The position numbers and the translations under genes were made by a program. This document shows, piece after piece, positions 1-8,884 of a DNA stretch of 64,000 nt. Each line of letters starts with the position of its first letter. Within the stretch, counting starts at the first letter, position 1. The stretch comes from Bacteroidia bacterium (GTDB lineage Bacteria; Bacteroidota; Bacteroidia; J057). Below the pieces are notes generated by a model. It worked only from the letters and a program-made list of their open reading frames with translations, did not search any database and had not been told where the DNA came from. Where the stretch lies: the NCBI GenBank assembly GCA_030430575.1, contig JAUIKF010000010.1, positions 82,558 to 146,557 on the forward strand. The letters are read 5' to 3'.

Positions 1-442
1 GTTGGTTTTTGCCGCTGATTTGTATGGTATGCCGCCGCTTTCGGCTTCGCTGGTAAGTCTACTGGCGTGCCGTAGCGGGGATGGAAAACAGGTGGAGGGA
101 GAAGGGGTGTTAAGCCTTGGAAGGGCATTCCGAATGGCAGGCGCAGAAGGCGTTGTGATGAGTCTTTGGGATGCGGATGCGCGACTGGGAGGAGAGGTTT
201 TGGAGAAAATGTATGCTGCCATCGCGGAGGGCTTGAACCCTACTACTGCCCTACAAAACGCCAAGCGCGAATACCTTGTGGGTGCTTCTGCCACCGATGC
301 CCATCCCAGCTATTGGGCCAACTACGTGCTGATCGGCAATCCACAAATGCCGCCCAATAGCAGCCTCTCCTGGTGGCTCCTCGTTGGAGGAGTATTAGTC
401 GTGGTCTCTAGCCTTTTCATGTGGTATAAAAAACGCCTTTGA
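1..442 (+). CDS. CHAT domain protein, C-terminal part (partial at window edge)
   Basis: The frame is already open at the first base, so the N-terminal part lies outside the window. The visible 146 residues form the C-terminal half of a CHAT domain, a caspase-like clan CD peptidase fold. The nucleophile motif is seen as LLACRSGDG near visible residues 20-28, followed by the strand VVMSLWDADA and the YWANYVLIGNP end that is typical of the family. The catalytic His would lie upstream. After the domain comes one hydrophobic helix (WWLLVGGVLVVVSSLFMW) and a basic KKRL tail, so the protein is probably anchored in the inner membrane by its C-terminus. TPR-CHAT proteins of this type are common in Bacteroidota. 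Their substrates are mostly unknown; regulated proteolysis is an inference. Confidence 0.8.
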   Translation, partial: LVFAADLYGMPPLSASLVSLLACRSGDGKQVEGEGVLSLGRAFRMAGAEGVVMSLWDADARLGGEVLEKMYAAIAEGLNPTTALQNAKREYLVGASATDAHPSYWANYVLIGNPQMPPNSSLSWWLLVGGVLVVVSSLFMWYKKRL

Positions 443-508
443 AAGGCTGAGGAACTTTCTGTAATTTTCAGTTTCGTATTCTTTTACTCATTTTTTGAAC
501 ATAGGAAG

Positions 509-602
509 AAGTAAAAATATAGAACAAGGAAGTATCAAGTGAAAAGGCTTGGAGGCATTCTTCCCTTTTAAATTTCTTGTTCCTTGTTAATTATTTTTAC
601 TT
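509..602. repeat. Dispersed palindrome, ACAAGGA family, copy 1
   Basis: The arm AAGTAAAAATAT..ACAAGGAA (509-531) is matched in inverted form by TTCCTTGTTAATT..TTTTTACTT (580-602), with about 48 bp between the arms. Related inverted pairs occur at 4793-4882, 16521-16632, 32481-32772, 37553-37645 and 63478-63570. It fills the spacer between two genes. The role is unknown; it resembles a REP/MITE-type element. Confidence 0.7.
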
Positions 603-628
603 TATGATCTTCCTGACAAATCTCCATT

Positions 629-2506
629 ATGAAAAACCTTTTCTACCTCATTCCCCTCGTCCTTCTCTTAAGTCTAAGCCAGACATTTGCCCAGACAACC
701 ACCTATACGACTAAGAAACTCGCTCCTGTGGCGCGCCAGGCAGTTGTCAATCTCTCTGAGATTAAAGAAGACTTTGCCCCACAAATTCAGATGCTGGAAG
801 CGCCCTCACCAGACGGAGAAGGTTACCAAGCTTACCTCTTGCGTCTCAAGCGTCGGATGGCTCAGATGTATCCCAGAGGAGGCAAAGCGACTGCGCCAGC
901 TAGCCGTGGCCAAGCTGATCCCCCCATCAAAGGCCCCAATTTTCGTGGAAACTCTACCGACCTAGGCGCGCCCCTGGATACCCACCTGGCAGTTTCTGAC
1001 AGTGGTCAGATCATTGTCGTGGTGAATAGCAATTTGCTGGTGAAAGACCTGGCAGGGGCACCGCAGTACAACGTATCGTTGGGTTCCTTTTTTGCCAGTG
1101 TCAATCCGGTCTCTTATGTTTTTGATCCCAAAGCGCATTATGACCCAGAAACGGACCGCTTTTTTGTTGTGGCGTTGAGTTTTTCAAATACTGCCAGTGA
1201 TGTCCTCATCGCGTTCAGTCAGACCAATGATGCCACAGGCAATTGGAATGTGTACAAAATGGACGGAAATCCCTTCCAGAACAACACCTTCTTTGACTAT
1301 CCCATGTTATCTATCAGTCCGACGGAGATTTTCCTTACGGGAAATTCTGTGCGCTTGGGAGAGCCTTGGGAGACGGGATTTGAGGAGACATTGATTTATC
1401 AGATTGACAAAAACTCAGGCTATAATGGTGACTCGCTGGGCCTTCGTGTCTGGACAGATGTCAAGTTTGGTCCCTTGCCGATTCGTAACCTTTGCCCTGT
1501 CAAAGGAGGTGCAGGCAATTATGGTCCCAACCATTACTTTCTGTCGAATCGGAATTTTGATGTGAGCAATAATGCCTTCTTCCTAGTTGAAGTCACAGGA
1601 ACGGCAGATGACCCCACAGCTACTTTGGAGGTCAAACCTTATGGCGCGAACTTCGATTATGGTGCGCCGCCCAATGCGGTGCAGCCACGCCTCAATGACT
1701 CGTTACAGACCAATGACGCGCGTGTATTGGATGCTTTTTTCTGGAATGACGAAATACAGTTTGTAGGGAATACGATTGACCATGCCAGCGGACGGGCTGC
1801 CATTTACCACGCCACGTTTTCTAATATGTCTGGCACCCCAACCCTTGAGGGGCAAGTCATCGCCAACGATACCCTAGAATTTGGGTACCCCAGTATTAGC
1901 TATGTCGGCTCTGCTGATTCTGCTTATGGCGAAAGTGATGCGATTATCTTCATGGACATCACGGCACAGACAGCCCCGCCCACGATGGGGGCGATGTATT
2001 ACGACAACCTTCAGCAGTATTCCGATATTGTGTTTGCCCGTGTGGGGCTGCTGTCCATCAATGTCCTTACCGGTACTGGCGAACGCTGGGGCGACTATAC
2101 GGGAAATCAGCGCAAATACAATGACCCGACAGGCAAGATCTGGACCCTGGGCACCTATGGGGCTCCGCTCAACCAGCAAGGCGCTTGGGTCACCGAGTTT
2201 GGCCGCCCGGGTCCAGCGGCGTCTATAGACCCACCAAAGCCCGCCATGGAAATCACCACTTATCCCAATCCTGCTAAGGATTATTTCAGCGTGGAGTTTC
2301 AGATGGAACATTCCAAAGACCTCAACATCAGCCTATATGATAGCCAGGGACGGTTTGTCAAAACGTTCTATGACTTCGAAGCTGCGCGTGATGGTCTGGC
2401 ACGATTTACGTTCTCTACCGCGCCGTTGGCGGCAGGGATTTATTTCATCCATATTGAAATAGATGGCGAACCGACTTCCGTCGGGCAGGTTTTTGTTACG
2501 AAGTAA
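629..2506 (+). CDS. Secreted T9SS cargo protein
   Basis: A 625-residue protein with a signal peptide (MKNLFYLIPLVLLLSLSQTFA, cleaved before or after Q22). The middle part is a large beta-rich domain I do not recognise with certainty, with repeated strands such as HLAVSDSGQIIVVVNS and a WGDYTG segment near residue 490. The last ~84 residues form a type A T9SS sorting domain: the ITTYPNPAKD motif, the LYDSQGRFV strand and the AGIYFIHI strand. The protein should therefore cross the outer membrane through T9SS and be attached to the cell surface or released. It stands alone, preceded by a palindromic spacer. Enzymatic function cannot be assigned. Confidence 0.85.
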   Translation: MKNLFYLIPLVLLLSLSQTFAQTTTYTTKKLAPVARQAVVNLSEIKEDFAPQIQMLEAPSPDGEGYQAYLLRLKRRMAQMYPRGGKATAPASRGQADPPIKGPNFRGNSTDLGAPLDTHLAVSDSGQIIVVVNSNLLVKDLAGAPQYNVSLGSFFASVNPVSYVFDPKAHYDPETDRFFVVALSFSNTASDVLIAFSQTNDATGNWNVYKMDGNPFQNNTFFDYPMLSISPTEIFLTGNSVRLGEPWETGFEETLIYQIDKNSGYNGDSLGLRVWTDVKFGPLPIRNLCPVKGGAGNYGPNHYFLSNRNFDVSNNAFFLVEVTGTADDPTATLEVKPYGANFDYGAPPNAVQPRLNDSLQTNDARVLDAFFWNDEIQFVGNTIDHASGRAAIYHATFSNMSGTPTLEGQVIANDTLEFGYPSISYVGSADSAYGESDAIIFMDITAQTAPPTMGAMYYDNLQQYSDIVFARVGLLSINVLTGTGERWGDYTGNQRKYNDPTGKIWTLGTYGAPLNQQGAWVTEFGRPGPAASIDPPKPAMEITTYPNPAKDYFSVEFQMEHSKDLNISLYDSQGRFVKTFYDFEAARDGLARFTFSTAPLAAGIYFIHIEIDGEPTSVGQVFVTK

Positions 2507-2512
2507 CAGGAA

Positions 2513-2577
2513 GGTTCTAAGTTTTATGTTTTACGTTCTAAGATTTTTCCTAGAACCTAGAACTTAAAACCTAGAAC
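2513..2577. repeat. Inverted GTTCTA-type repeat between two convergent genes
   Basis: GGTTCTAAGTTTTATG (2513-2528) is mirrored by CCTAGAACTTAAAACC (2556-2571) and a further CTAGAAC. The right arm runs into the 3' end of hutH and supplies its last codons and stop codon. Related tracts occur at 16434-16469, 16686-16715 and 38061-38140. Confidence 0.65.
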
Positions 2578-4036
2578 GAATTACGCTCCTCGCCTTCTCC
2601 ATATCCGTCCGCAAATAGCGGTCTTGCAGGTTGAAACTCACTTTCTCCCGCAAGGCCGCTACTGTTTTTTCGAGGGTTGGGCTGGTTTTGAGGGGGCGAC
2701 GAAACTCCATGGCCTGGGCGGCTGTCAGGAGTTCAATGGCGAGGACACGCTCTACATTTTCAAGGACTTTTAAGCACTTGACAGCGCTATTGGCGCCCAT
2801 ACTGACGTGGTCTTCCTGGTTATTGGAAGAGGGGATCGTGTCGATAGAGGCAGGGGTGCAAAACTGCTTGTTTTGGCTCACGATGCTGGCGGCTGTGTAT
2901 TGAGGGATCATGAGGCCTGAGTTCAGGCCTGCATCTGCAGCGAGGAAGGGTGGCAAGTCCCTTTGGCCGGAGATCAATTGAAAGGTGCGACGCTCAGAGA
3001 TGGAGCCTAGCTCAGCCAAGGCAATCGCCAGGAAGTCCATTGCCAAGGCCAACGGCTGGCCGTGAAAGTTGCCCCCAGAAAGGACTTTGTCTGCCTCTGG
3101 GAAGACATTGGGGTTATCTGAGACACTGTTGATTTCGATTTCTACGACACGCTTGGCGTAGTCGATGGCGTCTTTGGAGGCGCCGTGAACTTGCGGGATG
3201 CAGCGGAAGGAGTACGGGTCCTGGACATGGGATTTGGGCCGGGAAATGAGGTCGGAGCCTTGGAGAAGTTCCCTCATCTTGGTAGCTGTAGCTACCTGCC
3301 CTGGATGAGGTCTTACCTGATGGATCAAGTCATCAAAGGGTTCTATGCGCCCATCGAAGGCATCGAGGCTGAGGGCACCGATGGTATCGGCCCATTCGGA
3401 CAGGCGCAAGGCGCCTAGGAGGATATGGACGCCATGGGCGCTCATGAATTGGGTGCCATTGAGCAAGGCGAGGCCTTCTTTAGAGGCGAGTTCCAGGGGT
3501 TCCCACCCTTGCTGCTGAAGCATAGCTGCCCCCGTCATTTTTTGCCCATTGATCCGCACTTCTCCTTCTCCTATGAGCGGTAAACAAAGGTGTGCCAATG
3601 GCGCCAAATCGCCGCTTGCACCCAATGAGCCTTGGCTATAGACCACCGGGAGAATATCGTTTTCATACAAATCAATCAATCGCTCTACCGTAGCCACTTG
3701 CGCCCCCGAATACCCCAAACTAAGAGATCTGGCTTTGAGGAGAAGCATCCATCGAACCACTTCAGGAGAGACTTCATCTCCTGTGCCACATGCATGGGAC
3801 CGCATCAAGTTGATCTGTAATTGGCGAAGGTCATCAGGTGCAATTTCGGTATTGCACAAGGAGCCAAACCCCGTATTGATGCCATAGATGGGGGCGTCGT
3901 GTTGGAGGAGTTTTTGGTCCAAATAATCGCGACAAGTTTGAATGCGATTTCGAGCTGACTCAGATAATACAAGGGAGGTCAAGGGAATGTCCAGCTCTTC
4001 TAAGCTGATCGATTGTGGGTCAAATAAATGATGCAT
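2564..4036 (-). CDS. hutH: Histidine ammonia-lyase
   Basis: A 490-residue cytoplasmic enzyme that deaminates L-histidine to urocanate, the first step of histidine degradation. The Ala-Ser-Gly triplet that cyclises to the MIO prosthetic group is visible in GSLGASGDLAPLAH near residues 138-151. Other family signatures are YGINTGFG near residue 50, LLNGTQFMSAHG, QDPYSFRCIPQVHG and the NQEDHVSMG loop. Length is slightly below the usual 500-510. No hutU, hutI or hutG lies nearby, so this is a lone hut gene. The last codons (RSRF, then TAA) fall inside a GTTCTAGGTTTTAA repeat, so the natural C-terminus may have been replaced by repeat sequence. Confidence 0.95.
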   Translation of the reverse strand: MHHLFDPQSISLEELDIPLTSLVLSESARNRIQTCRDYLDQKLLQHDAPIYGINTGFGSLCNTEIAPDDLRQLQINLMRSHACGTGDEVSPEVVRWMLLLKARSLSLGYSGAQVATVERLIDLYENDILPVVYSQGSLGASGDLAPLAHLCLPLIGEGEVRINGQKMTGAAMLQQQGWEPLELASKEGLALLNGTQFMSAHGVHILLGALRLSEWADTIGALSLDAFDGRIEPFDDLIHQVRPHPGQVATATKMRELLQGSDLISRPKSHVQDPYSFRCIPQVHGASKDAIDYAKRVVEIEINSVSDNPNVFPEADKVLSGGNFHGQPLALAMDFLAIALAELGSISERRTFQLISGQRDLPPFLAADAGLNSGLMIPQYTAASIVSQNKQFCTPASIDTIPSSNNQEDHVSMGANSAVKCLKVLENVERVLAIELLTAAQAMEFRRPLKTSPTLEKTVAALREKVSFNLQDRYLRTDMEKARSVIRSRF

Positions 4037-4108
4037 GCGGTGTAGCTAGAAAATTGAATCCTGCAAAAATAGGGAAATCGGAAGGATAAATTTTAAGGGC
4101 ACTGTGAC

Positions 4109-4215
4109 ATTTAGTGGAATGTGTGTGTTAATTTGGAAATTTCACCACAGATTCCTCAGATTTACACAGATTAGGGAAGGAAATCCGTGAGAACCTGAGT
4201 AGGCTGTGGTTCTTC
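4109..4215. repeat. CACAGATT-family palindrome, copy 1
   Basis: The left part TTTAGTGGAATG..TTTCACCACAGATT..TTTACACAGATTAG and the right part AAATCCGTGAGAACCTGAG..CTGTGGTTCTTC form a long imperfect inverted repeat. The better preserved copy is at 49381-49516. Half copies flank the CpeT-like gene at 57419-57478 and 58312-58365. Confidence 0.6.
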
Positions 4216-4237
4216 TTTTAATGACTAATTTTTCCTC

Positions 4238-4756
4238 ATGAATGAACAAATACTAGCACAAGTACTCTGCGACCAACTCCTAGATGAAACGCGCCGTAGG
4301 CTGTTTGAAGAAGGGATTCCCCGAATCCAAAAATGCCTCTCTCAGCTCTCAGAAGCCGAGATATGGCAACGGCCCAATGATCAACTCGTGAGCATTGGCA
4401 ACCTTGTCCTCCACCTCTGTGGCAATGTCCGCCAATGGGTCATCCATGGGATCGGCGGCGCGCCCGATGTGCGTGATCGCGACCGCGAATTTGCCACATC
4501 AGGCCCACTGCCTACGGAAGACTTGTTGACCCTTTTGGCACGCCTCCAGGAAGACCTAAAACCCGTCTTAGCCGAAATCACCCCCGAAACCCTCACCAAC
4601 GCCTATCGTATTCAAGGTTTTGATGAAAATGGCCTCAGCATTTTGGTGCACGTCGTCGAACATTTCTCCTATCACGTAGGGCAAATCACCTGGTACACCA
4701 AGCACCTCAAGAATATGGATATGGGGTATTATGCGGGGCATGATCTGAATATTTAA
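4238..4756 (+). CDS. DinB/YfiT-superfamily protein (DUF1572-like)
   Basis: A 172-residue soluble protein of four predicted helices. The pattern LVLHLCGNVRQWV near residue 52 and HVVEHFSYHVGQITWYTK near residue 140 carries the three His that bind a divalent metal in the DinB/YfiT superfamily. The end of the protein (GYYAGHDLNI) is typical of the DUF1572 group. Family members include thiol-dependent transferases and damage-inducible proteins, but no substrate can be inferred here. The ATG at 4238 gives a natural N-terminus. It is a single gene between repeat-filled spacers. Confidence 0.75.
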   Translation: MNEQILAQVLCDQLLDETRRRLFEEGIPRIQKCLSQLSEAEIWQRPNDQLVSIGNLVLHLCGNVRQWVIHGIGGAPDVRDRDREFATSGPLPTEDLLTLLARLQEDLKPVLAEITPETLTNAYRIQGFDENGLSILVHVVEHFSYHVGQITWYTKHLKNMDMGYYAGHDLNI

Positions 4757-4792
4757 CTGTCCGATTTTATGTTGCTAATAAAATGGCTGGAT

Positions 4793-4882
4793 GGATTGCA
4801 GAATATCGATTGCAGAACAAGGATTTTGGAAGGGAAGAAAGGTTCTTTCACATCAAAAATCATAATTCCTTGTTCGATATTC
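4793..4882. repeat. Dispersed palindrome, ACAAGGA family, copy 2
   Basis: GGATTGCAGAATATCGATTG and AGAACAAGGAT on the left pair with ATTCCTTGTTCGATATTC on the right. The same GATTGCAGAATATCGAACAAGG words recur in the copy at 37553-37645. Confidence 0.65.
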
Positions 4883-4897
4883 ATCAATCAATTAATG

Positions 4898-4990
4898 CCC
4901 TAAACCCTAAACCCTAAACCCTAAACCCTAAACCCTAAACCCTAAACCCTAAACCCTAAACCCTAAACCCTAAACCCTAAACCCTAAACC
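4898..4990. repeat. (CCCTAAA)13 tandem array ending one base before a start codon
   Basis: Thirteen perfect copies of CCCTAAA (4898-4988) plus CC, then a single T, then the ATG of the next gene at 4992. The unit is the same as the plant-type telomere heptamer, but the flanking DNA is clearly bacterial. Other period-7 arrays in the window have other units (38097-38138, 62197-62245). Confidence 0.95.
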
Positions 4991-4991
4991 T

Positions 4992-5618
4992 ATGCCTTCT
5001 TCCCGTCGCTTCGAAATCGCCGCTGTGATCCTCACAGGCTTATTGAAATTTGTGTGTATCAATTGGCTGAACTGGAAGTTGCCCTTTATTGTGGGCGCTG
5101 GCGGATTCTGGCTGGGCTATATCATTTGGCGGGTGCGGCAAGAACCTTCTTTGCTGACTTATTGGGGATTTGGGAAAAAGAACCTCAAGCAAAGCTTTTT
5201 GGCGTTGGGGATTTTTGGGGCGGTAGCTGTCAGTGTTTTTTATGCCTACGGCACTTGGCAAGGGTCCATGATCATGAACTGGCATATCCTGCCTATTCTA
5301 GCGCTTTATCCCATCTGGGGCATGATCCAGCAATTTCTGATGATGAGTCTTGTGGCAGGGAACCTGCATGACATGGAGGCTGGAATCCCCAAAGGAGTGG
5401 TGATTGGGATCACCGCGGTGGCATTTAGCATTGTACACTTGCCCTTTCCTTTCCTTACCTTGGGCACCTTCCTGTTAGCCCTTTTTTATGCGCCCCTCTA
5501 TCTCAAATATCGCAACCTCTGGGCCCTCGGTATTTTCCATGGCTGGCTAGGCGCGCTATTTTTCTTTTGGGTAATGGGACGTGATCCCTGGGTGGAAATA
5601 CTGGAAATATTTAGGTAA
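4992..5618 (+). CDS. CPBP-like integral membrane protein with degenerate active site
   Basis: A 208-residue protein with about six to seven membrane segments. Its layout fits the CPBP (CAAX/Abi) intramembrane protease family: FSIVHLPFPFLTLGTFLLAL near residues 147-166 and a final LGIFHGWLGALFF helix resemble conserved motifs 2-4 of that family, with two His in membrane context. The usual EExxxR motif 1 is replaced by IQQFLMMSLVAGNL, that is, QQ instead of EE. It may be a non-catalytic relative, or another membrane family. The start codon sits directly behind the CCCTAAA array, so the array is the entire proximal 5' leader and no ribosome binding site is visible. Confidence 0.6.
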   Translation: MPSSRRFEIAAVILTGLLKFVCINWLNWKLPFIVGAGGFWLGYIIWRVRQEPSLLTYWGFGKKNLKQSFLALGIFGAVAVSVFYAYGTWQGSMIMNWHILPILALYPIWGMIQQFLMMSLVAGNLHDMEAGIPKGVVIGITAVAFSIVHLPFPFLTLGTFLLALFYAPLYLKYRNLWALGIFHGWLGALFFFWVMGRDPWVEILEIFR

Positions 5619-5813
5619 TAATACGTAGGTATGTCTGACAGAAATTAATGGTTTTAATCATTTATGACCACTTATAAAATATCTATTTAGGGCTAAAACC
5701 ATTATTAACAGCTGATTGTCCCTTTTTTATCTCCGTATTTTGCCTGAATTTTCCACTAAGAAGGGGGTAAGTTTTTGGGCTAAATTACAGTAGTCCTGCA
5801 TGGGTCTTTCACC

Positions 5814-5821
5814 TACCTTTG
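5814..5821 (+). promoter_or_regulatory. Candidate -7 promoter element before pepT
   Basis: TACCTTTG fits the Bacteroidota -7 consensus TAnnTTTG and lies 46 bp before the pepT start. No good TTG/TTTG -33 element is seen at 19-21 bp upstream, so the assignment is tentative. Confidence 0.35.
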
Positions 5822-5867
5822 TAATGGTTCCCTAGAATAAAGTATCACTTCCTGAATTATTTTTCCC

Positions 5868-7145
5868 ATGAATCAAGTTGCATCTCAAGACACCCGCTCA
5901 TTTGATATTGATCACACCGTCACAGAGCGATTTTTACGCTATGTCAAGATTGATACCCAATCTGATGCCCACTCACCTACCTGCCCATCTACAGAGAAGC
6001 AGAAGGATTTAGGGAGAGTGCTTGTCCAAGAGTTATTGGATATGGGTATCTCTGATGCACATCTTGATGAACACGGCTATATCTACGCCACGATTCCTGC
6101 CAATACAGAGAAAAAGGTGCCTGTCATCTGCTTTTGTGCGCACATGGACACTTCGCCAGACTGTAGCGGCAAGGACGTGAAACCGATCGTTCACAAAAAC
6201 TACAATGGCCAGGACATCATTTTGCCAGATGATCCCAGTCAGGTATTGCGGATGAGTGAGCATCCTGACCTCAAAGATCAGATCGGCAATGACCTCATCA
6301 CTGCTAGTGGGACTACCTTGCTAGGGGCCGATAATAAAGCTGGCGTAGCAGAGATCATGGATGCTGCCCAATATCTGATGACTCATCCAACAGTCAAGCA
6401 TGGCAAGATTCGCCTTTTATTCACGCCTGATGAGGAGATCGGGCGCGGGGCTGATAAGGTAGATATTGATAAATTGGGCGCGCACTTTGGGTACACGATG
6501 GATGGAGAAGCCCTCGGCTGTCTGGAAGACGAGACCTTCTCCGCAGATAGCGTGACCTTGCATATCCACGGCGTGAGTGCCCATCCGGGCTTTGCCAAAG
6601 GCAAGCTAGAAAGCGCAGTCAAGATCGCCAGTGACATCCTCGCTCGCTTGCCCAAAGACGGCTTATCGCCAGAAACAACAGCCGGTCGAGAAGGATTTAT
6701 TCATCCCGTAGAAGTAAAAGGCATCGTAGACAATGCCCGCATAGATTTCATCATCAGGGACTTTACCACGGAAGGACTGGAAGCCCATGAAGCCTATCTC
6801 AAAAGTATTGTAGATGAGGTAATGAAGGACTACCCTCGTTCCAAAGTAGATTTTGTGGTCAAAGAGCAATACCGCAACATGAAGTACATCCTCGATCAGT
6901 TTCCCGAGGTGGTGGATCATGCTGAAGAGGCTATCCGCCGGGCGGGGATAGAACTCAAAAAACGAAGTATTCGCGGCGGTACAGATGGTTCACGACTGTC
7001 CTATATGGGCCTTCCCTGCCCCAATATCTTCGCCGGGGAACATGCTTTCCACTCCAAACAAGAATGGGTCACCGTTCAAGATATGCAAAAAGCTGTTGAA
7101 ACCATCCTTCACCTTGTCATGGTGTGGGAAGAGGAAAGTGCGTAG
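5868..7145 (+). CDS. pepT: Tripeptide aminopeptidase (peptidase T)
   Basis: A 425-residue cytoplasmic M20 family zinc peptidase that releases the N-terminal residue of tripeptides. The di-zinc site motifs are all visible: CAHMDTSPD near residue 88 (His and Asp), LLGADNKAGVAEIM near residue 147 (bridging Asp), TPDEEIGRG near residue 182 (catalytic Glu pair) and the late IRGGTDGSRL plus GEHAFHSKQEWV region. The dimerisation domain lies between residues ~215 and 330. It is slightly longer than the usual 408-410 because of an N-terminal extension before HTVTERFLRYVKI. It stands alone and is followed by a TTCAA/TTGAA-rich spacer. Confidence 0.95.
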   Translation: MNQVASQDTRSFDIDHTVTERFLRYVKIDTQSDAHSPTCPSTEKQKDLGRVLVQELLDMGISDAHLDEHGYIYATIPANTEKKVPVICFCAHMDTSPDCSGKDVKPIVHKNYNGQDIILPDDPSQVLRMSEHPDLKDQIGNDLITASGTTLLGADNKAGVAEIMDAAQYLMTHPTVKHGKIRLLFTPDEEIGRGADKVDIDKLGAHFGYTMDGEALGCLEDETFSADSVTLHIHGVSAHPGFAKGKLESAVKIASDILARLPKDGLSPETTAGREGFIHPVEVKGIVDNARIDFIIRDFTTEGLEAHEAYLKSIVDEVMKDYPRSKVDFVVKEQYRNMKYILDQFPEVVDHAEEAIRRAGIELKKRSIRGGTDGSRLSYMGLPCPNIFAGEHAFHSKQEWVTVQDMQKAVETILHLVMVWEEESA

Positions 7146-7146
7146 C

Positions 7147-7406
7147 ACTTTAGGAGGTTCAAGGGTTCAAAGAGGTTCAATCGTTCAATGCCTACCTCAC
7201 CCTTTGAACGCTTGAACGCTTGAACGCTTGAACGGATTGACCCCTTGACCGCCTCTTCAACTTTCCCAAAATATTCATTGCTGTGCCTCTGGTAGCATAC
7301 CTTGCTGGCCGGAGGCATATTTTTTGGGCGAAGCCCAAAAAGGTTCAATGGTTAATGGTTCAACGTTTAAGGGTATGTATCTTTGAACCCTGAACCTTCT
7401 TGAACC
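7147..7406. repeat. TTCAA/TTGAA repeat tracts, including CTTGAACG x4
   Basis: The spacer between pepT and the next gene holds forward tracts (GGTTCAAGGGTTCAAAG, 7153-7180) and inverted tracts (four units of YTTGAACG at 7203-7234; TTTGAACCCTGAACC near 7381). The two orientations can pair with each other. No coding capacity was found. Confidence 0.6.
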
Positions 7407-7413
7407 CGCCTCT

Positions 7414-8874
7414 ATGCAGCAATCCAAACTTCTCCAAACCCTTCGCTCCCTTACGGACAAGGAGCAGGATCGCTTCTCGTTATATGTCGCATCTCCTTTT
7501 TTTAATCCGCGGAAAAAAGGGGAGGCGCTACTGGCCTTTTTGCTTTCATTTGCGCCCGACTTTACCGACGAATCTCTTCATGAGGAAAACGCTTTTGCTG
7601 CTATTTTTCCTGGTCAGCCCTACCAGCATCAGCACCTAAAGAATGAGATGAGTGCGCTCTATCGCCTGTTACGCGGTTTTTTGGCCCAAATAGAGTGGGA
7701 GGATCATCCCGACCAAGGGGCGCTAATGACATTGACGCAGCTTCGCAAACGGAATGTCGCACCCGTTTTCCGAGCGCAGTATAATGCGCTTGCCAAGCAA
7801 TTGGACCAGGCCCCAATTCAGCATGAGGATCATCTGTATGTGCGGATGCAATTGTTACATGAGGCGGACCTGCATCACGGCCAGCAGCAGCGCCGCGTAG
7901 TCGATAATAGCCTCCAGGCCAAGATGGATCAACTCGATGCTTACTATCTCTATCACAAATTGCGAGGAAGCTGTGAATTGCTCAATCGGCAGAATATCTT
8001 TCAGGAGGAGCCCCGACTGCCGCTGATGCAAGCGTTGCAAGATCATTTGGCCGATTCCCCTATCAATTATGACCACTTGCCGGCCATTGGAATTTATCAT
8101 CAGATTTATTTGACATTGACAGCTCCGGAAGAGGACCACCATTATCGTGAATTGGTGAAATTGTTGGAGGCCAACGGCCAGCGGCTGGATCCTGATGAGG
8201 CACGTGCGATGTATAAATACGCCCAGAATTATTGTATTGGGAGAATCAATCGAGGGCAAAGGGCCTTTTTGCAAGAAATTTTTCACCTCTACCAACACCA
8301 ACTCACGAGTGGAATCATCTATCATCAAGGCGTGCTGAGCCATTCAGACTTTACCAATATCGTGACGACGGGTTTGCGGCTGAAGCATTTTGAGTGGGTT
8401 CAGGCCTTTATGGAAAAGGAAAAAGCGCACCTCTTGCCCGCTCTTCGGGAGGCCATTTTTCACTACAACCTCGCGGCGTGCTATTTTGAACAGCAGCAAT
8501 TCCGGCCTGCCATTCGGTTGCTGCAAGGCATCACCTTTGAGGATGTGTATTATGAGTTGAGTGCCAAAGTTTTGTTGTGCAAGGTCTACTTTGAGAGCGG
8601 AGAGTTGGAAGCCTTGTTTTACCTGATAGATGCGTTTAAGCGATTTTTGAAGCGAAATAAGCAGGTTTCGCCCCAGAACAGAACCCATTACCTCAACTTC
8701 TTGAAGTACCTCCGCAGCTTGAGTGTCTTGGCAGATCGGCGGCCTGACCTTGCCCCAGAAGCTTTTCAGACCCGATTACAGAAAATCGGTCGCCAACTGG
8801 AGCAGGCGACCGACACGTCAAATCTTGCGTGGTTGAGGAAAGAATATTTGGCGGCCAAAGATTCTGAGAAGTAA
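7414..8874 (+). CDS. Large helical protein of unknown function
   Basis: A 486-residue soluble protein with no signal peptide and no membrane segment. It opens with LLQTLRSLTDKEQDRFSLYV followed by SPFFNPRKKGEALLAFL, a pattern I have seen in conserved Bacteroidota proteins that lack an assigned function. The rest is predicted to be almost all alpha-helix, with TPR-like stretches around residues 340-440 (NLAACYFEQQQFRPAIRLLQ). That suggests a scaffold or interaction role. It is the last plus-strand gene before a perfect 58-bp palindrome and a convergent peptidase gene. No specific function can be given. Confidence 0.75.
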   Translation: MQQSKLLQTLRSLTDKEQDRFSLYVASPFFNPRKKGEALLAFLLSFAPDFTDESLHEENAFAAIFPGQPYQHQHLKNEMSALYRLLRGFLAQIEWEDHPDQGALMTLTQLRKRNVAPVFRAQYNALAKQLDQAPIQHEDHLYVRMQLLHEADLHHGQQQRRVVDNSLQAKMDQLDAYYLYHKLRGSCELLNRQNIFQEEPRLPLMQALQDHLADSPINYDHLPAIGIYHQIYLTLTAPEEDHHYRELVKLLEANGQRLDPDEARAMYKYAQNYCIGRINRGQRAFLQEIFHLYQHQLTSGIIYHQGVLSHSDFTNIVTTGLRLKHFEWVQAFMEKEKAHLLPALREAIFHYNLAACYFEQQQFRPAIRLLQGITFEDVYYELSAKVLLCKVYFESGELEALFYLIDAFKRFLKRNKQVSPQNRTHYLNFLKYLRSLSVLADRRPDLAPEAFQTRLQKIGRQLEQATDTSNLAWLRKEYLAAKDSEK

Positions 8875-8884
8875 TTATCCGAGT

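Noticed and set aside
4898..4990. CCCTAAA array as eukaryotic telomere contamination or CRISPR
   Set aside because: The array is continuous with bacterial genes on both sides, is perfect, and has no spacers, so it is neither a chimera nor a CRISPR array.
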